A DNA stretch of 8,279 nucleotides from Saprospiraceae bacterium (GTDB lineage Bacteria; Bacteroidota; Bacteroidia; Chitinophagales; Saprospiraceae). Positions 1-6,363 of this stretch are shown here, in pieces. The number at the start of each line of letters is the position of its first letter. Position 1 is the stretch's first letter. A model generated the notes under the pieces. The model was not told the DNA's origin. It saw nothing but the letters and a program-made list of their open reading frames with translations, and searched no databases. The position numbers and the translations under genes are program-made. Where the stretch lies: positions 1-8,279 of the forward strand of contig JAGOIB010000089.1 in NCBI GenBank assembly GCA_017995875.1, read 5' to 3'.

Positions 1-2687
1 GGAACCCCACCTGAAGGAGTAATATGAATTAATCCTGAATCAAAATCCTGAACAGGTGCTACGCTATCAATGGTAATGACTAATGGAGTTGGTTCAGTTA
101 ATATGAACGTGCGAATTTCTCCACATCCGGCACCATCACTGATCGTGACTGAGTATTCACCTGCAACCAAATTTTCTGCTGTTGCATCTGTATCCCCATT
201 AGACCAAAGATAGGTCACAGGAGCGGTGGCATTTTCTACATTCACTGATACAGATCCAGAAGCATCGCCATTGCATTGAACAGCCGCAACTAAGCTTGTA
301 ATGACCAGGTTACAATTACCTGGCTGGATAATAAAACATTGCGAATCTGTGCATCCTGCGGTATTGGTAAGCGTGACACAATACTCACCGGGAGAAAGTC
401 CTAAAATAGAAGCTGTGGTGGCTCCATTGCTCCATTGATATGTTACGATACCGGGGATGCTATCACATTGGATAGCTCCATCATTGAGGCCGGGGGCAGA
501 TTCATGGATGACAGGACACGTTATCAAAGGAAAATCATCTTCGGTGATCACAATACAATCTGCATCCTGACAACCAAGTGCATCTGTACCGGAGACACAA
601 TATTCTCCACCTGAACTAACAGTTATAAATGGAGTAGTTTCACCAGTACTCCATAAGTAACTGGTCAATCCCGCCGGGGCAGCTATGATTATGGTGTCGT
701 TTTCGCAAATAAAAATATCCGGCCCGAGATCAATATTTAATGAACATCCAAATACGTCTACCTGACCTGAACCCGTGGCTGTGCAACCATTCGCATCAGT
801 AACTGTCACTGTGTATAATCCTGGTGCCAGGCCTCCTATGCTATCTGTAGTGGCTGTGTTGCTCCATTGGTAAGTATACCCTGGTGTACCTCCGGACGCT
901 ACTACAATAGCAGTACCATCATTCGCACCTGGGGCGGTTTCGTCTGTCGCTGTTACTACTACAACGACTGCAGAAGGTGCAGTGACTACTTTTGAAGCAG
1001 TAGTTGTACAACCGGTATTATCTGTTATCGTAACAGTATATGTTCCTGCAGGAAGTCCAGGATTTGTTAAACCTGTAACACCATTCGACCATGAACCTGT
1101 AAAAGGTGGTGCATCGCCGGAAGCCACTGCAGTGAGATTAACAAGACTGTCTCCTGCACACAGGTTTTGCCCGGTTGAATTGATGACAGTCGTGATCGGA
1201 CCCGGTTGATTAACGGTGTATAATTTTACGACCTGGCAACCGACATTATCAGTTGCTGTCACAAGATAATTTCCTGCTGTAAGATTTGTAATGGATTCAC
1301 CGCTACCACCATTTGACCATGCATATGTGTATGGTGCCTGACCACCGGATGCACTGACAGAGATCCCACCATTATTTCCTCCATTGCAGGTGACATGTTG
1401 TATTTGCAATAAAGTTACATTCACTACACCACCAGGGTTGACGGTATAAGAGGCTGTTTTGGTGCAATCATTATTATCCGTTACAGTTACAGAATAAGTG
1501 TCAGGCGAAAGACCCGTGATCGTATTTCCGATAAAACCATTTGACCATTCAACAAAAATAGGATTGACACCTCCTGTTACTGATATGGTGATAGCCCCAT
1601 CATCTTCACCACTGCATGTCTCATGCGTGAGATTGACCAGGTTGATGTTTATAACTCCAGGTTGTGTTACCTGGTATGTTGCCATTTTTGTACATGCATT
1701 ATCATCAGTGACTGTCACGGTGTAGCTGCCTGCAGTAAGTCCACTGATAGATGGACCGCTTGATCCATTGGACCAGTTAAAAATATATGGTGAAACACCT
1801 CCTGTGGCACCAGCCAGAATAGAGCCATTTGCACCACCGTTACAGCTCACATTGGTAATGTTCGGTGTCTGAAATGCGAGAGCTGGAGGTTGTCCTATAA
1901 ATACTGAAGTCGTAGCAGTGGATGCATCACTGTCCGTCGCTGTAACTGAATAGGTACCTGACGCTACGTTGGTAATGGTAGCCATATTGACGCCATTCGA
2001 CCAGTGATACGTATATGGGCTTGCTCCACCAGATGCTGTCGCAGTGGCGCTACCTGTATTCTGCCCATTACATAATACATCCTGGGAACTGGTGATGGTG
2101 ACATCTAAAGCGGAACCACCATTGAGCATACCTGATCCGACGGAAGTGATAATCAAATCTCCATCATTGTCGTCATTGCCATTAGCAACATTACCTGCTG
2201 CGTAATATGTAATAGTCGTATTTGCCGGAGCTGATGGTGCTTTCCAGCTGACAGTCCATGAAACCGAATTAGATCCCGTTCCAGGATATGTTTGGGATGG
2301 ATCGTGCTCCCAATATTGCCTTCCTCCTGAATTGGTAATGACTGAACTAGGATCATTTGATCCCGCTACAAAATCACCTGCTTTCTGATTATTACTATTA
2401 AGAATAGTCATCTGAAATCCTGCTTGTCCAGGCAAACCATTATCCTGAGCCATCATATTAGGATTACTATTAGTGATGGTCAGCATGTAGGTCGTATTTG
2501 GTTCTATGACTGCAGGCAGTCCAGATAGTAAAAGCGTTCCATCCTGTGTTCCGCCATCCAACGAATGACATTCTGTGCACAACTCATCTCCAGGTGCGCC
2601 AGATTTACCATTTGGTGGGTTATCTGAATGCGACATCAGAATAGTAAGACTGAGTAAAACGGCAATGACAGCGTATAATCTTGACAT
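1..2687 (-). CDS. Giant secreted SprB-repeat protein with N-terminal choice-of-anchor V-like domain (3' end outside window)
   Basis: The frame from ATG at 2687 stays open to the left edge, about 895 codons, so the C-terminus is missing. Residues 1-20 are a signal peptide (MSRLYAVIAVLLSLTILMSH). Residues 22-190 form a choice-of-anchor V-like domain with NPPNGKSGAPGD, the CxxCH motif C37-T-E-C40-H41, GFQMTIL near 90 and GGRQYWEH near 121. From about residue 199 on come nine SprB-like repeats, each with a CNG-type start, a central WSNG and a closing VTVTDxxGC. The repeats resemble those of Bacteroidota surface adhesins such as SprB of gliding flavobacteria. A T9SS sorting domain would be expected beyond the left edge; this is inferred. 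The start is supported because the upstream paralogue aligns residue for residue over the first 50 positions. Role: probably a cell-surface or secreted adhesin-like protein; the ligand is unknown. Confidence 0.9.
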   Translation of the reverse strand, partial: MSRLYAVIAVLLSLTILMSHSDNPPNGKSGAPGDELCTECHSLDGGTQDGTLLLSGLPAVIEPNTTYMLTITNSNPNMMAQDNGLPGQAGFQMTILNSNNQKAGDFVAGSNDPSSVITNSGGRQYWEHDPSQTYPGTGSNSVSWTVSWKAPSAPANTTITYYAAGNVANGNDDNDGDLIITSVGSGMLNGGSALDVTITSSQDVLCNGQNTGSATATASGGASPYTYHWSNGVNMATITNVASGTYSVTATDSDASTATTSVFIGQPPALAFQTPNITNVSCNGGANGSILAGATGGVSPYIFNWSNGSSGPSISGLTAGSYTVTVTDDNACTKMATYQVTQPGVININLVNLTHETCSGEDDGAITISVTGGVNPIFVEWSNGFIGNTITGLSPDTYSVTVTDNNDCTKTASYTVNPGGVVNVTLLQIQHVTCNGGNNGGISVSASGGQAPYTYAWSNGGSGESITNLTAGNYLVTATDNVGCQVVKLYTVNQPGPITTVINSTGQNLCAGDSLVNLTAVASGDAPPFTGSWSNGVTGLTNPGLPAGTYTVTITDNTGCTTTASKVVTAPSAVVVVVTATDETAPGANDGTAIVVASGGTPGYTYQWSNTATTDSIGGLAPGLYTVTVTDANGCTATGSGQVDVFGCSLNIDLGPDIFICENDTIIIAAPAGLTSYLWSTGETTPFITVSSGGEYCVSGTDALGCQDADCIVITEDDFPLITCPVIHESAPGLNDGAIQCDSIPGIVTYQWSNGATTASILGLSPGEYCVTLTNTAGCTDSQCFIIQPGNCNLVITSLVAAVQCNGDASGSVSVNVENATAPVTYLWSNGDTDATAENLVAGEYSVTISDGAGCGEIRTFILTEPTPLVITIDSVAPVQDFDSGLIHITPSGGV
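105..2093 (-). repeat. Nine SprB-like repeats, mostly 228-nt period, inside the giant protein gene
   Basis: The Trp codon of the WSN motif falls at 2001, 1773, 1545, 1317, 1089, 864, 651, 432 and 204 (lowest base of each codon). Spacings are 228, 228, 228, 228, 225, 213, 219 and 228 nt, so the first five repeats are exactly in register at 76 codons. The first Cys (CNG or similar) is at 2070, 1842, 1614, 1386 and 1158 with the same period. Repeats six and eight lack this Cys and carry APGxNDG instead; repeat seven has a CEND variant. The array continues toward the left edge. Protein-level similarity is strong but DNA identity between units is modest, so the duplications are old. Confidence 0.88.
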
Positions 2688-2719
2688 AGTGTAATAATTA
2701 AACAAAGAATTGATTAAAT

Positions 2720-2755
2720 CCGAAACCATCCATTAGGGATGCATTATTGGTTCGG
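2720..2755 (-). terminator. Imperfect hairpin between the two anchor-V genes, possible weak terminator or attenuator
   Basis: Arms ccgaaacc (2720-2727) and ggttcgg (2749-2755) pair with one bulged A, and an inner catcc/ggatg stem (2727-2731 with 2737-2741) competes for or extends the structure. It lies 47 nt downstream of the stop of the 2802-3596 gene and 33 nt before the start of the giant gene. The minus-strand sequence after it is T-rich (atttaatcaattctttg) but is not a clean T run. It could reduce read-through between the two genes or be a 5' UTR structure. Confidence 0.35.
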
Positions 2756-2801
2756 TCCAGAGGGGGGACAATCGTATTTACAAACAACATACAAGGAGGT
2801 A

Positions 2802-3596
2802 CTACAGTTTTGACCATTTCGTCACAAAAGAATGCCCGCCTTGATGTATTTCCAAAATATAAAGACCTGAGAGGAGATCAGGACAATGGATTCTGCCTTG
2901 TTCCAATGGCGCTTCACTTACCTTCGAGCCCATGAGATTATAAAATACCACGAAGCCATCAGGTGAAGAATTATCCTTGAACGCAACAAAAATATCATCA
3001 TTTCCTGGATTTGGATATAGTATGGGTTGTTGACTAATCAGGTCTTCTGCCGCAGCAAGGATGATGGTTCCTTTACCCATTGCATTCACAATACGATCAC
3101 CTGTATTGTCAAAATCTCCATTGGCAATATTGCCTGAAATATACCATGTGATTACACTTGATCCGGCAAGATTAGGAGCAATCCAGTCAACTGTCCATCG
3201 AAGTACATTGCTATCCGGATATTCAACTGCCGGATGATGTTCGAAATATTGTCTTCCCATTGCATTGGCCACTGCTGAATTAGCAGAAGGCCTTTCCATT
3301 TTGCCAACTTTGGTATTGAAAGGTCCAAGGATGGTCATTTGAAATCCACCTCGTACAGCATCTCCGATAGTATTCCTATTCACGACAGTCAGTTGATACG
3401 TGTCAAGAGGAGTAATGTTTTCAGGAAAACCTTCAACAGTAATTGTACCATCATTGATTGGGGTTCCTGAATTATGACATTCCTGGCAAAAACCATCCCC
3501 TGGTGCTCCAGTCTTACCATCCGGTGGATTAGGTGAATATGAAATTAAAAGGAACGTCGAGGCAACCAAACCCAAACAGGTACAGAATTTTACCAT
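2802..3596 (-). CDS. Secreted choice-of-anchor V-like protein with CxxCH motif and T9SS C-terminal domain
   Basis: This 264-residue protein has a signal peptide (residues 1-20, hydrophobic core LGLVASTFLLISY), then a choice-of-anchor V-like domain: NPPDGKTGAPGD, C37-Q-E-C40-H41, GGFQMTIL, GRQYFEH and a WTVDW strand. From about residue 192 comes a type A T9SS sorting domain beginning ILYPNP, with LLSGLYILEI and a Lys-containing end (TKWSKL). The product is probably Sec-exported, then passed through T9SS. CxxCH is the classical c-type heme attachment motif; heme binding is not proven here. An in-frame ATG at 3626 would add ten residues, but 3596 is preferred: it puts the signal peptide at the terminus and aligns without gaps to the paralogue starting at 2687. 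The stop lies 114 nt before that paralogue, suggesting tandem duplication. Function unknown. Confidence 0.88.
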   Translation of the reverse strand: MVKFCTCLGLVASTFLLISYSPNPPDGKTGAPGDGFCQECHNSGTPINDGTITVEGFPENITPLDTYQLTVVNRNTIGDAVRGGFQMTILGPFNTKVGKMERPSANSAVANAMGRQYFEHHPAVEYPDSNVLRWTVDWIAPNLAGSSVITWYISGNIANGDFDNTGDRIVNAMGKGTIILAAAEDLISQQPILYPNPGNDDIFVAFKDNSSPDGFVVFYNLMGSKVSEAPLEQGRIHCPDLLSGLYILEIHQGGHSFVTKWSKL

Positions 3597-3945
3597 AGAC
3601 AAGGAGATTCTCAAAAGCGAGGTCAATAATACTTAAAAAATAGTAATATGAGGAATAGTGTTTGGCTGTAAACATCTTTGGAGTGATAAACGGGCAATAT
3701 ATCACGCTCATCCGGAATTTCATTCTGTTGGCATGCTCTTATTCCAATCCCTATGGGGCCTGCAGCCGAAATGAAGAATCAGATGATTGGTAGATAAACT
3801 TCATGTTTTTACCGATTTTTAACGTTCCATCCGCAACTTTCCACCCTCATTTGTCGTCTTTCTGACATTAATACGATTGAACGAATAAAACCCATAACCT
3901 GGAATGAATTGACCCTTCATTCAAAATTTAAAAAACCGAGTACCC
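3597..3945. other. Non-coding gap between divergently transcribed secreted-protein genes
   Basis: This 349-nt AT-rich stretch should hold the promoters of the genes on both sides, yet I find no exact TAnnTTTG box on either strand. The nearest minus-strand match is TATTATTG (one mismatch) just upstream of the 3596 start. A 64-residue minus-strand frame at 3529-3723 overlaps the 3596 gene out of frame and has no family features. Apart from the short inverted repeat at 3902-3922 I see nothing definable. Confidence 0.5.
3902..3922. repeat. Short perfect inverted repeat upstream of the plus-strand secreted gene
   Basis: gaatgaa (3902-3908) and ttcattc (3916-3922) are exact reverse complements separated by seven bases, ending 23 nt before the ATG at 3946. 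It could be an operator or a leader hairpin, but seven base pairs is short enough to arise by chance in AT-rich DNA. Confidence 0.3.
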
Positions 3946-4284
3946 ATGAAAACTTTATTGATTCAAATGCTCTTTTTGAGCTCATTTATGTTGGTTTCAT
4001 CCACCATGGATGCCGGACCCAGGACTTCTCCAACTACGGTCCTGCACCAGGAAATTTCATCCTTGTTTAAAGACCGCAATCTCAGTTTCCTTGCCAATGA
4101 GGCTGAGTTGGTCACGGTCGATTTCCTGATCAATGCCAAAAATGAAATAGTAGTACTGCACACAGAAGGAAATAGTACAGCGGCTTGCAATTATGTAAAG
4201 GAATTGTTGAATTTCAAAAAAGTGAAGTTCAGGCAAGCAAAGCAATTAACCCCTTATACAGTCAATATCCGGCTTATCAAATAA
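3946..4284 (+). CDS. Small secreted protein of unknown function with a TonB C-terminal-like segment
   Basis: The 112-residue product has an N-terminal signal peptide (hydrophobic LLIQMLFLSSFMLV, likely cut near residues 20-24) and a mature part of about 90 residues. Residues 56-111 read as an alternating strand-helix-strand pattern (VTVDFLINAKNEIVVL, then YVKELLNFKKV, then YTVNIRLIK), reminiscent of the periplasmic TonB C-terminal fold found in many short Bacteroidota proteins. This resemblance is by pattern only. A single Cys81 is present and there is no lipobox. The start at 3946 is preceded by an A-rich tract (aaaaaaccg) rather than a Shine-Dalgarno sequence, as is usual in this phylum. 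It is monocistronic, with a strong terminator 64 nt after the stop, and converges on ftsY. I do not recognise a named family. Confidence 0.72.
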   Translation: MKTLLIQMLFLSSFMLVSSTMDAGPRTSPTTVLHQEISSLFKDRNLSFLANEAELVTVDFLINAKNEIVVLHTEGNSTAACNYVKELLNFKKVKFRQAKQLTPYTVNIRLIK

Positions 4285-4347
4285 GCGGTGTCTTGTCTGT
4301 GACAAATAAAAATAGTTGAACTATTTTGTTGGATGTTTTACAATAGG

Positions 4348-4381
4348 CAGGTGTCTCTGGTAAAGACACCTGTTTTATTTT
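4348..4381 (+). terminator. Intrinsic terminator of the plus-strand secreted gene
   Basis: A perfect 9-bp stem, caggtgtct (4348-4356) with agacacctg (4364-4372), has a seven-base loop and is followed by ttttatttt on the plus strand. The T tract overlaps the stop codon of the convergent ftsY gene. Read from the minus strand, the hairpin lies 8 nt past the ftsY stop but is followed by cctattgtaaaac, which lacks a T run, so it is a weaker terminator for ftsY. Confidence 0.85.
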
Positions 4382-5354
4382 AAGAAGGAGTAACAGGTGC
4401 TCCCTTGAAAAGAGATTCAACAAATGCCTTCTTGTTAAAGACCTGCAGTTGATCAATCCTTTCGCCAACCCCAATAAACCTGATGGGGATTTTAAACTGA
4501 TCTGAAATACCAAGTGCCACACCACCTTTTGCGGTGCCATCGAGTTTAGTCAATGCAAGTGAAGTGACTTCTGTTGCTTCAGAAAACTGGCGACATTGCT
4601 CAAATGCATTTTGGCCGGTGGTGGCATCCAGTACCAGCATGACATCATGTGGTGCACCAGGTAAAGACTTATCGATTGACTTTTGGATCTTAGTCAATTC
4701 GCGCATCAGATGAATCTTGGTATGTAAACGACCCGCGGTATCGATGATCACCACATCGGTGTTGTTGCGAATTCCTTCCTGTACAGCTTCAAAAGCAACA
4801 GCAGCGGGGTCTGTATTCATTCCCTTACTGAAGAAGGCGCAACCTACCCTTTCTGACCAGACTTTGAGCTGATCAACAGCTGCGGCGCGAAAAGTATCAC
4901 CTGCTCCCAGTAGTACTGAAAAGCCTTTTTGTTTATATTGGTATGCAAGCTTGCCTATTGTCGTTGTTTTCCCTACACCATTGACACCAACCACCAATAA
5001 TACATATGGTTTCTTGCCTTCGGGTAGTTCGAAGTCTTCGAGGTCAATAGTGTTATTTTCGGTGAGGAGGGCCGCGATTTCATCACGAAGGATGGAATTT
5101 AGTTCGGAGACATTGAGGTATTTATCACGGGCTACCCTGGCTTCAATGCGCTCGATGATCTTGACGGTGGTTTCAAGTCCTACATCGCTGGAGATCAGTG
5201 CGGATTCAAGTTCGTCGAGCACTTCGACATCCACTTTGGATTTACCGGCAACAGCTTTGGAAATCTTTTGAAAAAGCCCTGATTTGGTTTTTTCAAGACC
5301 TTGCTCCAGTTCCTGCTCTTTTTCTTTGGAAAAGAATTTTTTAAAGAAACTCAT
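4380..5354 (-). CDS. ftsY: Signal recognition particle receptor FtsY
   Basis: FtsY is the membrane-associated SRP receptor GTPase that docks SRP-ribosome complexes (Ffh plus 4.5S RNA) onto the Sec translocon. The 324-residue product has the complete NG core. A Lys/Glu-rich amphipathic N-terminus (MSFFKKFFSKEKEQ) replaces the long acidic A domain of E. coli FtsY, and a helical N domain spans about 25-100. G-domain motifs follow: P-loop GVNGVGKTT (123-131), DTFRAAAVDQL (153-163), DTAGR (205-209), TKLDGTAKGG (269-278) and the closing GVGE (295-298). All key residues are present and the length is usual for short-A-domain FtsY. It ends the rpmB-rpmG-DUF4295-ftsY series, an arrangement common in Bacteroidota, but is separated from DUF4295 by 116 nt carrying a large hairpin. 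Confidence 0.98.
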   Translation of the reverse strand: MSFFKKFFSKEKEQELEQGLEKTKSGLFQKISKAVAGKSKVDVEVLDELESALISSDVGLETTVKIIERIEARVARDKYLNVSELNSILRDEIAALLTENNTIDLEDFELPEGKKPYVLLVVGVNGVGKTTTIGKLAYQYKQKGFSVLLGAGDTFRAAAVDQLKVWSERVGCAFFSKGMNTDPAAVAFEAVQEGIRNNTDVVIIDTAGRLHTKIHLMRELTKIQKSIDKSLPGAPHDVMLVLDATTGQNAFEQCRQFSEATEVTSLALTKLDGTAKGGVALGISDQFKIPIRFIGVGERIDQLQVFNKKAFVESLFKGAPVTPS

Positions 5355-5371
5355 GATGGATCGATGAGGTA

Positions 5372-5432
5372 TGAAATGAAGATATCTGAAACGGAGAGTT
5401 TGATCTGCATCAAGCTCTTCATTTCAGATATC
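5372..5432 (-). promoter_or_regulatory. Long leader hairpin with alternative pairing, between DUF4295 and ftsY
   Basis: Arms gatatctgaaa (5381-5391) and tttcagatatc (5422-5432) are a perfect 11-bp inverted repeat. Pairing continues inward, 5393-5404 with 5409-5420, to a four-base loop (5405-5408). On the plus strand the only unpaired position in the 24-bp stem is 5392/5421, with two G-U pairs. In the ftsY-sense RNA it is 22 pairs with two mismatches (5394/5419 and 5399/5414). A second perfect 11-bp pairing, tgaaatgaaga (5372-5382) with tcttcatttca (5416-5426), shares bases with the first and excludes it. No T run follows on the minus strand, so this is not a standard terminator. Possible roles are an attenuator, an RNA processing site, or a small palindromic repeat element. 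Confidence 0.6.
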
Positions 5433-5470
5433 GTGGAAGGTAGTAAACCGAAAGATGTATTGCTGACAGA

Positions 5471-5644
5471 TTACTTCTCAGCAAAAAAGTCTTTCACTTT
5501 GTCCTTGTGGACCATTACCTCTTTGTACGAGTACTTACCGGTTACAGGGTCTTTGACAGGTTTTACAACCTTGACAAAATCCCTTCCGGAACCTACGTTG
5601 GCTGCTCTCTGCGCAACCTTTGCGTTTTTCGAAACTTTAGCCAT
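5471..5644 (-). CDS. DUF4295 family small basic protein, likely ribosome-associated
   Basis: This 57-residue frame starts MAKVSKNAKVAQRAANVGSG and ends VKDFFAEK before a TAA at 5471. It is Lys-rich and basic, the size and composition of a ribosomal protein, and lies 9 nt downstream of rpmG in the slot where Bacteroidota genomes usually carry DUF4295. The central part (KPVKDPVTGKYSYKEVMVHK) looks like a beta hairpin followed by a charged tail. I recall that a Bacteroidota-specific large-subunit protein called bL38 was seen in a Flavobacterium ribosome structure; this gene may be its homologue, but I could not confirm that. The spacing indicates co-transcription and probably co-translation with rpmG. 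There is no membrane segment and no Cys. Confidence 0.92.
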   Translation of the reverse strand: MAKVSKNAKVAQRAANVGSGRDFVKVVKPVKDPVTGKYSYKEVMVHKDKVKDFFAEK

Positions 5645-5653
5645 TTCTCTTTA

Positions 5654-5842
5654 TTACTTGATTTCTTTGTGAACGGTCATTTTCTTCAGGATCGGGTTGA
5701 ACTTCTTAAGTTCAAGACGGTCCGGGGTGTTCTTGCGGTTCTTTTGGGTCACATAACGGGATGTGCCTGCGAGACCGGTTGCTTTATGCTCGGTGCATTC
5801 AAGAATGATCTGATGCCTGTTTCCTTTTGACTTCTTTGCCAT
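5654..5842 (-). CDS. rpmG: 50S ribosomal protein bL33
   Basis: bL33 is a small protein of the large ribosomal subunit near the E site. The 62-residue product begins [20 protein letters not shown] and ends [14 protein letters not shown], matching the family over its full length, with the conserved ILECTEHK and the [16 protein letters not shown] segment. Only one Cys (in ECTEH) is present, so this is the zinc-free C-minus form, without the paired CxxC motifs of the zinc-binding paralogue. It starts 27 nt after rpmB and is followed 9 nt later by DUF4295, which fits an operon. No Shine-Dalgarno motif precedes the start, as expected for Bacteroidota. Confidence 0.97.
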   Translation of the reverse strand: MAKKSKGNRHQIILECTEHKATGLAGTSRYVTQKNRKNTPDRLELKKFNPILKKMTVHKEIK

Positions 5843-5869
5843 GATGGTCTGCTATTGCTGCTATTGCGA

Positions 5870-6124
5870 TTATTTCTTCAGCGTAACGCCGGTGTTGACG
5901 CCTTCTGCTTTCAATCTTTTGAGGTAATCATAAATGCCTAACTTATCTACAGTCCTTAGCGCGGACGTAGAAAGGTTGATCTGAACCCACTGGCCTGTTT
6001 CAGGAATAAAGAAGTTTTTCTTCTGCAGGTTGGGTAAAAATCTCCGCTTACTCTTCATGTTGGAGTGAGAGACCTTGTTACCGGTCATCGGTTTTTTACC
6101 TGTTAATTGACATTCTCTGGCCAT
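5870..6124 (-). CDS. rpmB: 50S ribosomal protein bL28
   Basis: bL28 is a large-subunit ribosomal protein needed for 70S assembly in model bacteria. The 84-residue product begins MARECQLTGKKPMTGNKVSHS, the family signature, continues with the basic NMKSKRRFLPNLQKKNFF stretch, and ends in a helical part (ALRTVDKLGIYDYLKRLKAEG). Length is normal. Cys5 is its only Cys, so no zinc site is predicted. It is the first protein gene of the rpmB-rpmG-DUF4295-ftsY series and lies 61 nt downstream of tRNA-Arg. No good TAnnTTTG box is visible in that gap, so it may be transcribed with the tRNA or from a promoter I cannot recognise. Confidence 0.98.
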   Translation of the reverse strand: MARECQLTGKKPMTGNKVSHSNMKSKRRFLPNLQKKNFFIPETGQWVQINLSTSALRTVDKLGIYDYLKRLKAEGVNTGVTLKK

Positions 6125-6185
6125 AATATCTGGCTTTATTGTAATTTATAATGAATTAAATTTCAAGAAGTTACCAAAAAAGCTG

Positions 6186-6259
6186 TGACTTCGAAAGGAG
6201 TCGAACCTTCAACCTCCTGATCCGTAGTCAGGTGCTCTATCCAATTAAGCTACGAAGCC
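6186..6259 (-). tRNA. tRNA-Arg (anticodon ACG)
   Basis: The minus strand folds as a full cloverleaf of 74 nt. The acceptor stem GGCTTCG pairs with CGAAGTC (one G-U pair) and the discriminator base is A. The anticodon stem CCTGA/TCAGG encloses the loop CTACGGA, giving anticodon ACG. The T arm carries GGTTCGACTCC-type sequence. CCA is not encoded (ACAG follows), so it must be added enzymatically. An ACG anticodon normally has A34 converted to inosine by TadA, allowing CGU, CGC and CGA reading. A run of six T lies a few bases downstream. Confidence 0.96.
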
Positions 6260-6277
6260 AAATCCTTAAATGGAGCG

Positions 6278-6285
6278 CAAAGATA
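6278..6285 (-). promoter_or_regulatory. Bacteroidota -7 box upstream of tRNA-Arg
   Basis: The minus strand reads TATCTTTG here, an exact match to the TAnnTTTG -7 element of the Bacteroidota primary sigma factor, and continues GCGCTCC. It ends 18 nt before the tRNA 5' end, leaving room for a short precursor leader. I see no clear TTTG -33 element at the expected distance. Confidence 0.6.
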
Positions 6286-6363
6286 TATGTTTATCTCTGA
6301 CTTTTCAGCATCCGTTTGAGGATAATTTTAATACCCCGCTCAGTATCAATGGTTTCAACCCGG

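Noticed and set aside
982..1725. Plus-strand frames of 75 residues within the SprB-repeat region (982-1209 and 1498-1725)
   Set aside because: They are antisense shadows of the repeat gene; their identical length and similar VTV-rich sequence simply mirror the 228-nt repeat period.
2153..2356. Minus-strand 67-residue frame
   Set aside because: It is out of frame within the long open frame that runs from 2687 to the left edge, and it shows no family features.
3529..3723. Minus-strand 64-residue hydrophobic, aromatic-rich frame
   Set aside because: It overlaps the start and signal peptide of the 2802-3596 gene in another frame; its composition reflects AT-rich intergenic DNA.
5301..5830. Plus-strand frames of 123 and 107 residues opposite ftsY leader, DUF4295 and rpmG
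   Set aside because: The minus-strand frames match known conserved proteins end to end; the plus-strand frames have no recognisable motif.
6164..6192. Terminator hairpin after the tRNA (gaagt/acttc with T run)
   Set aside because: The 5-bp stem uses the tRNA 3' acceptor bases and the T run lies in the loop rather than after the stem, so it is not a valid intrinsic terminator.
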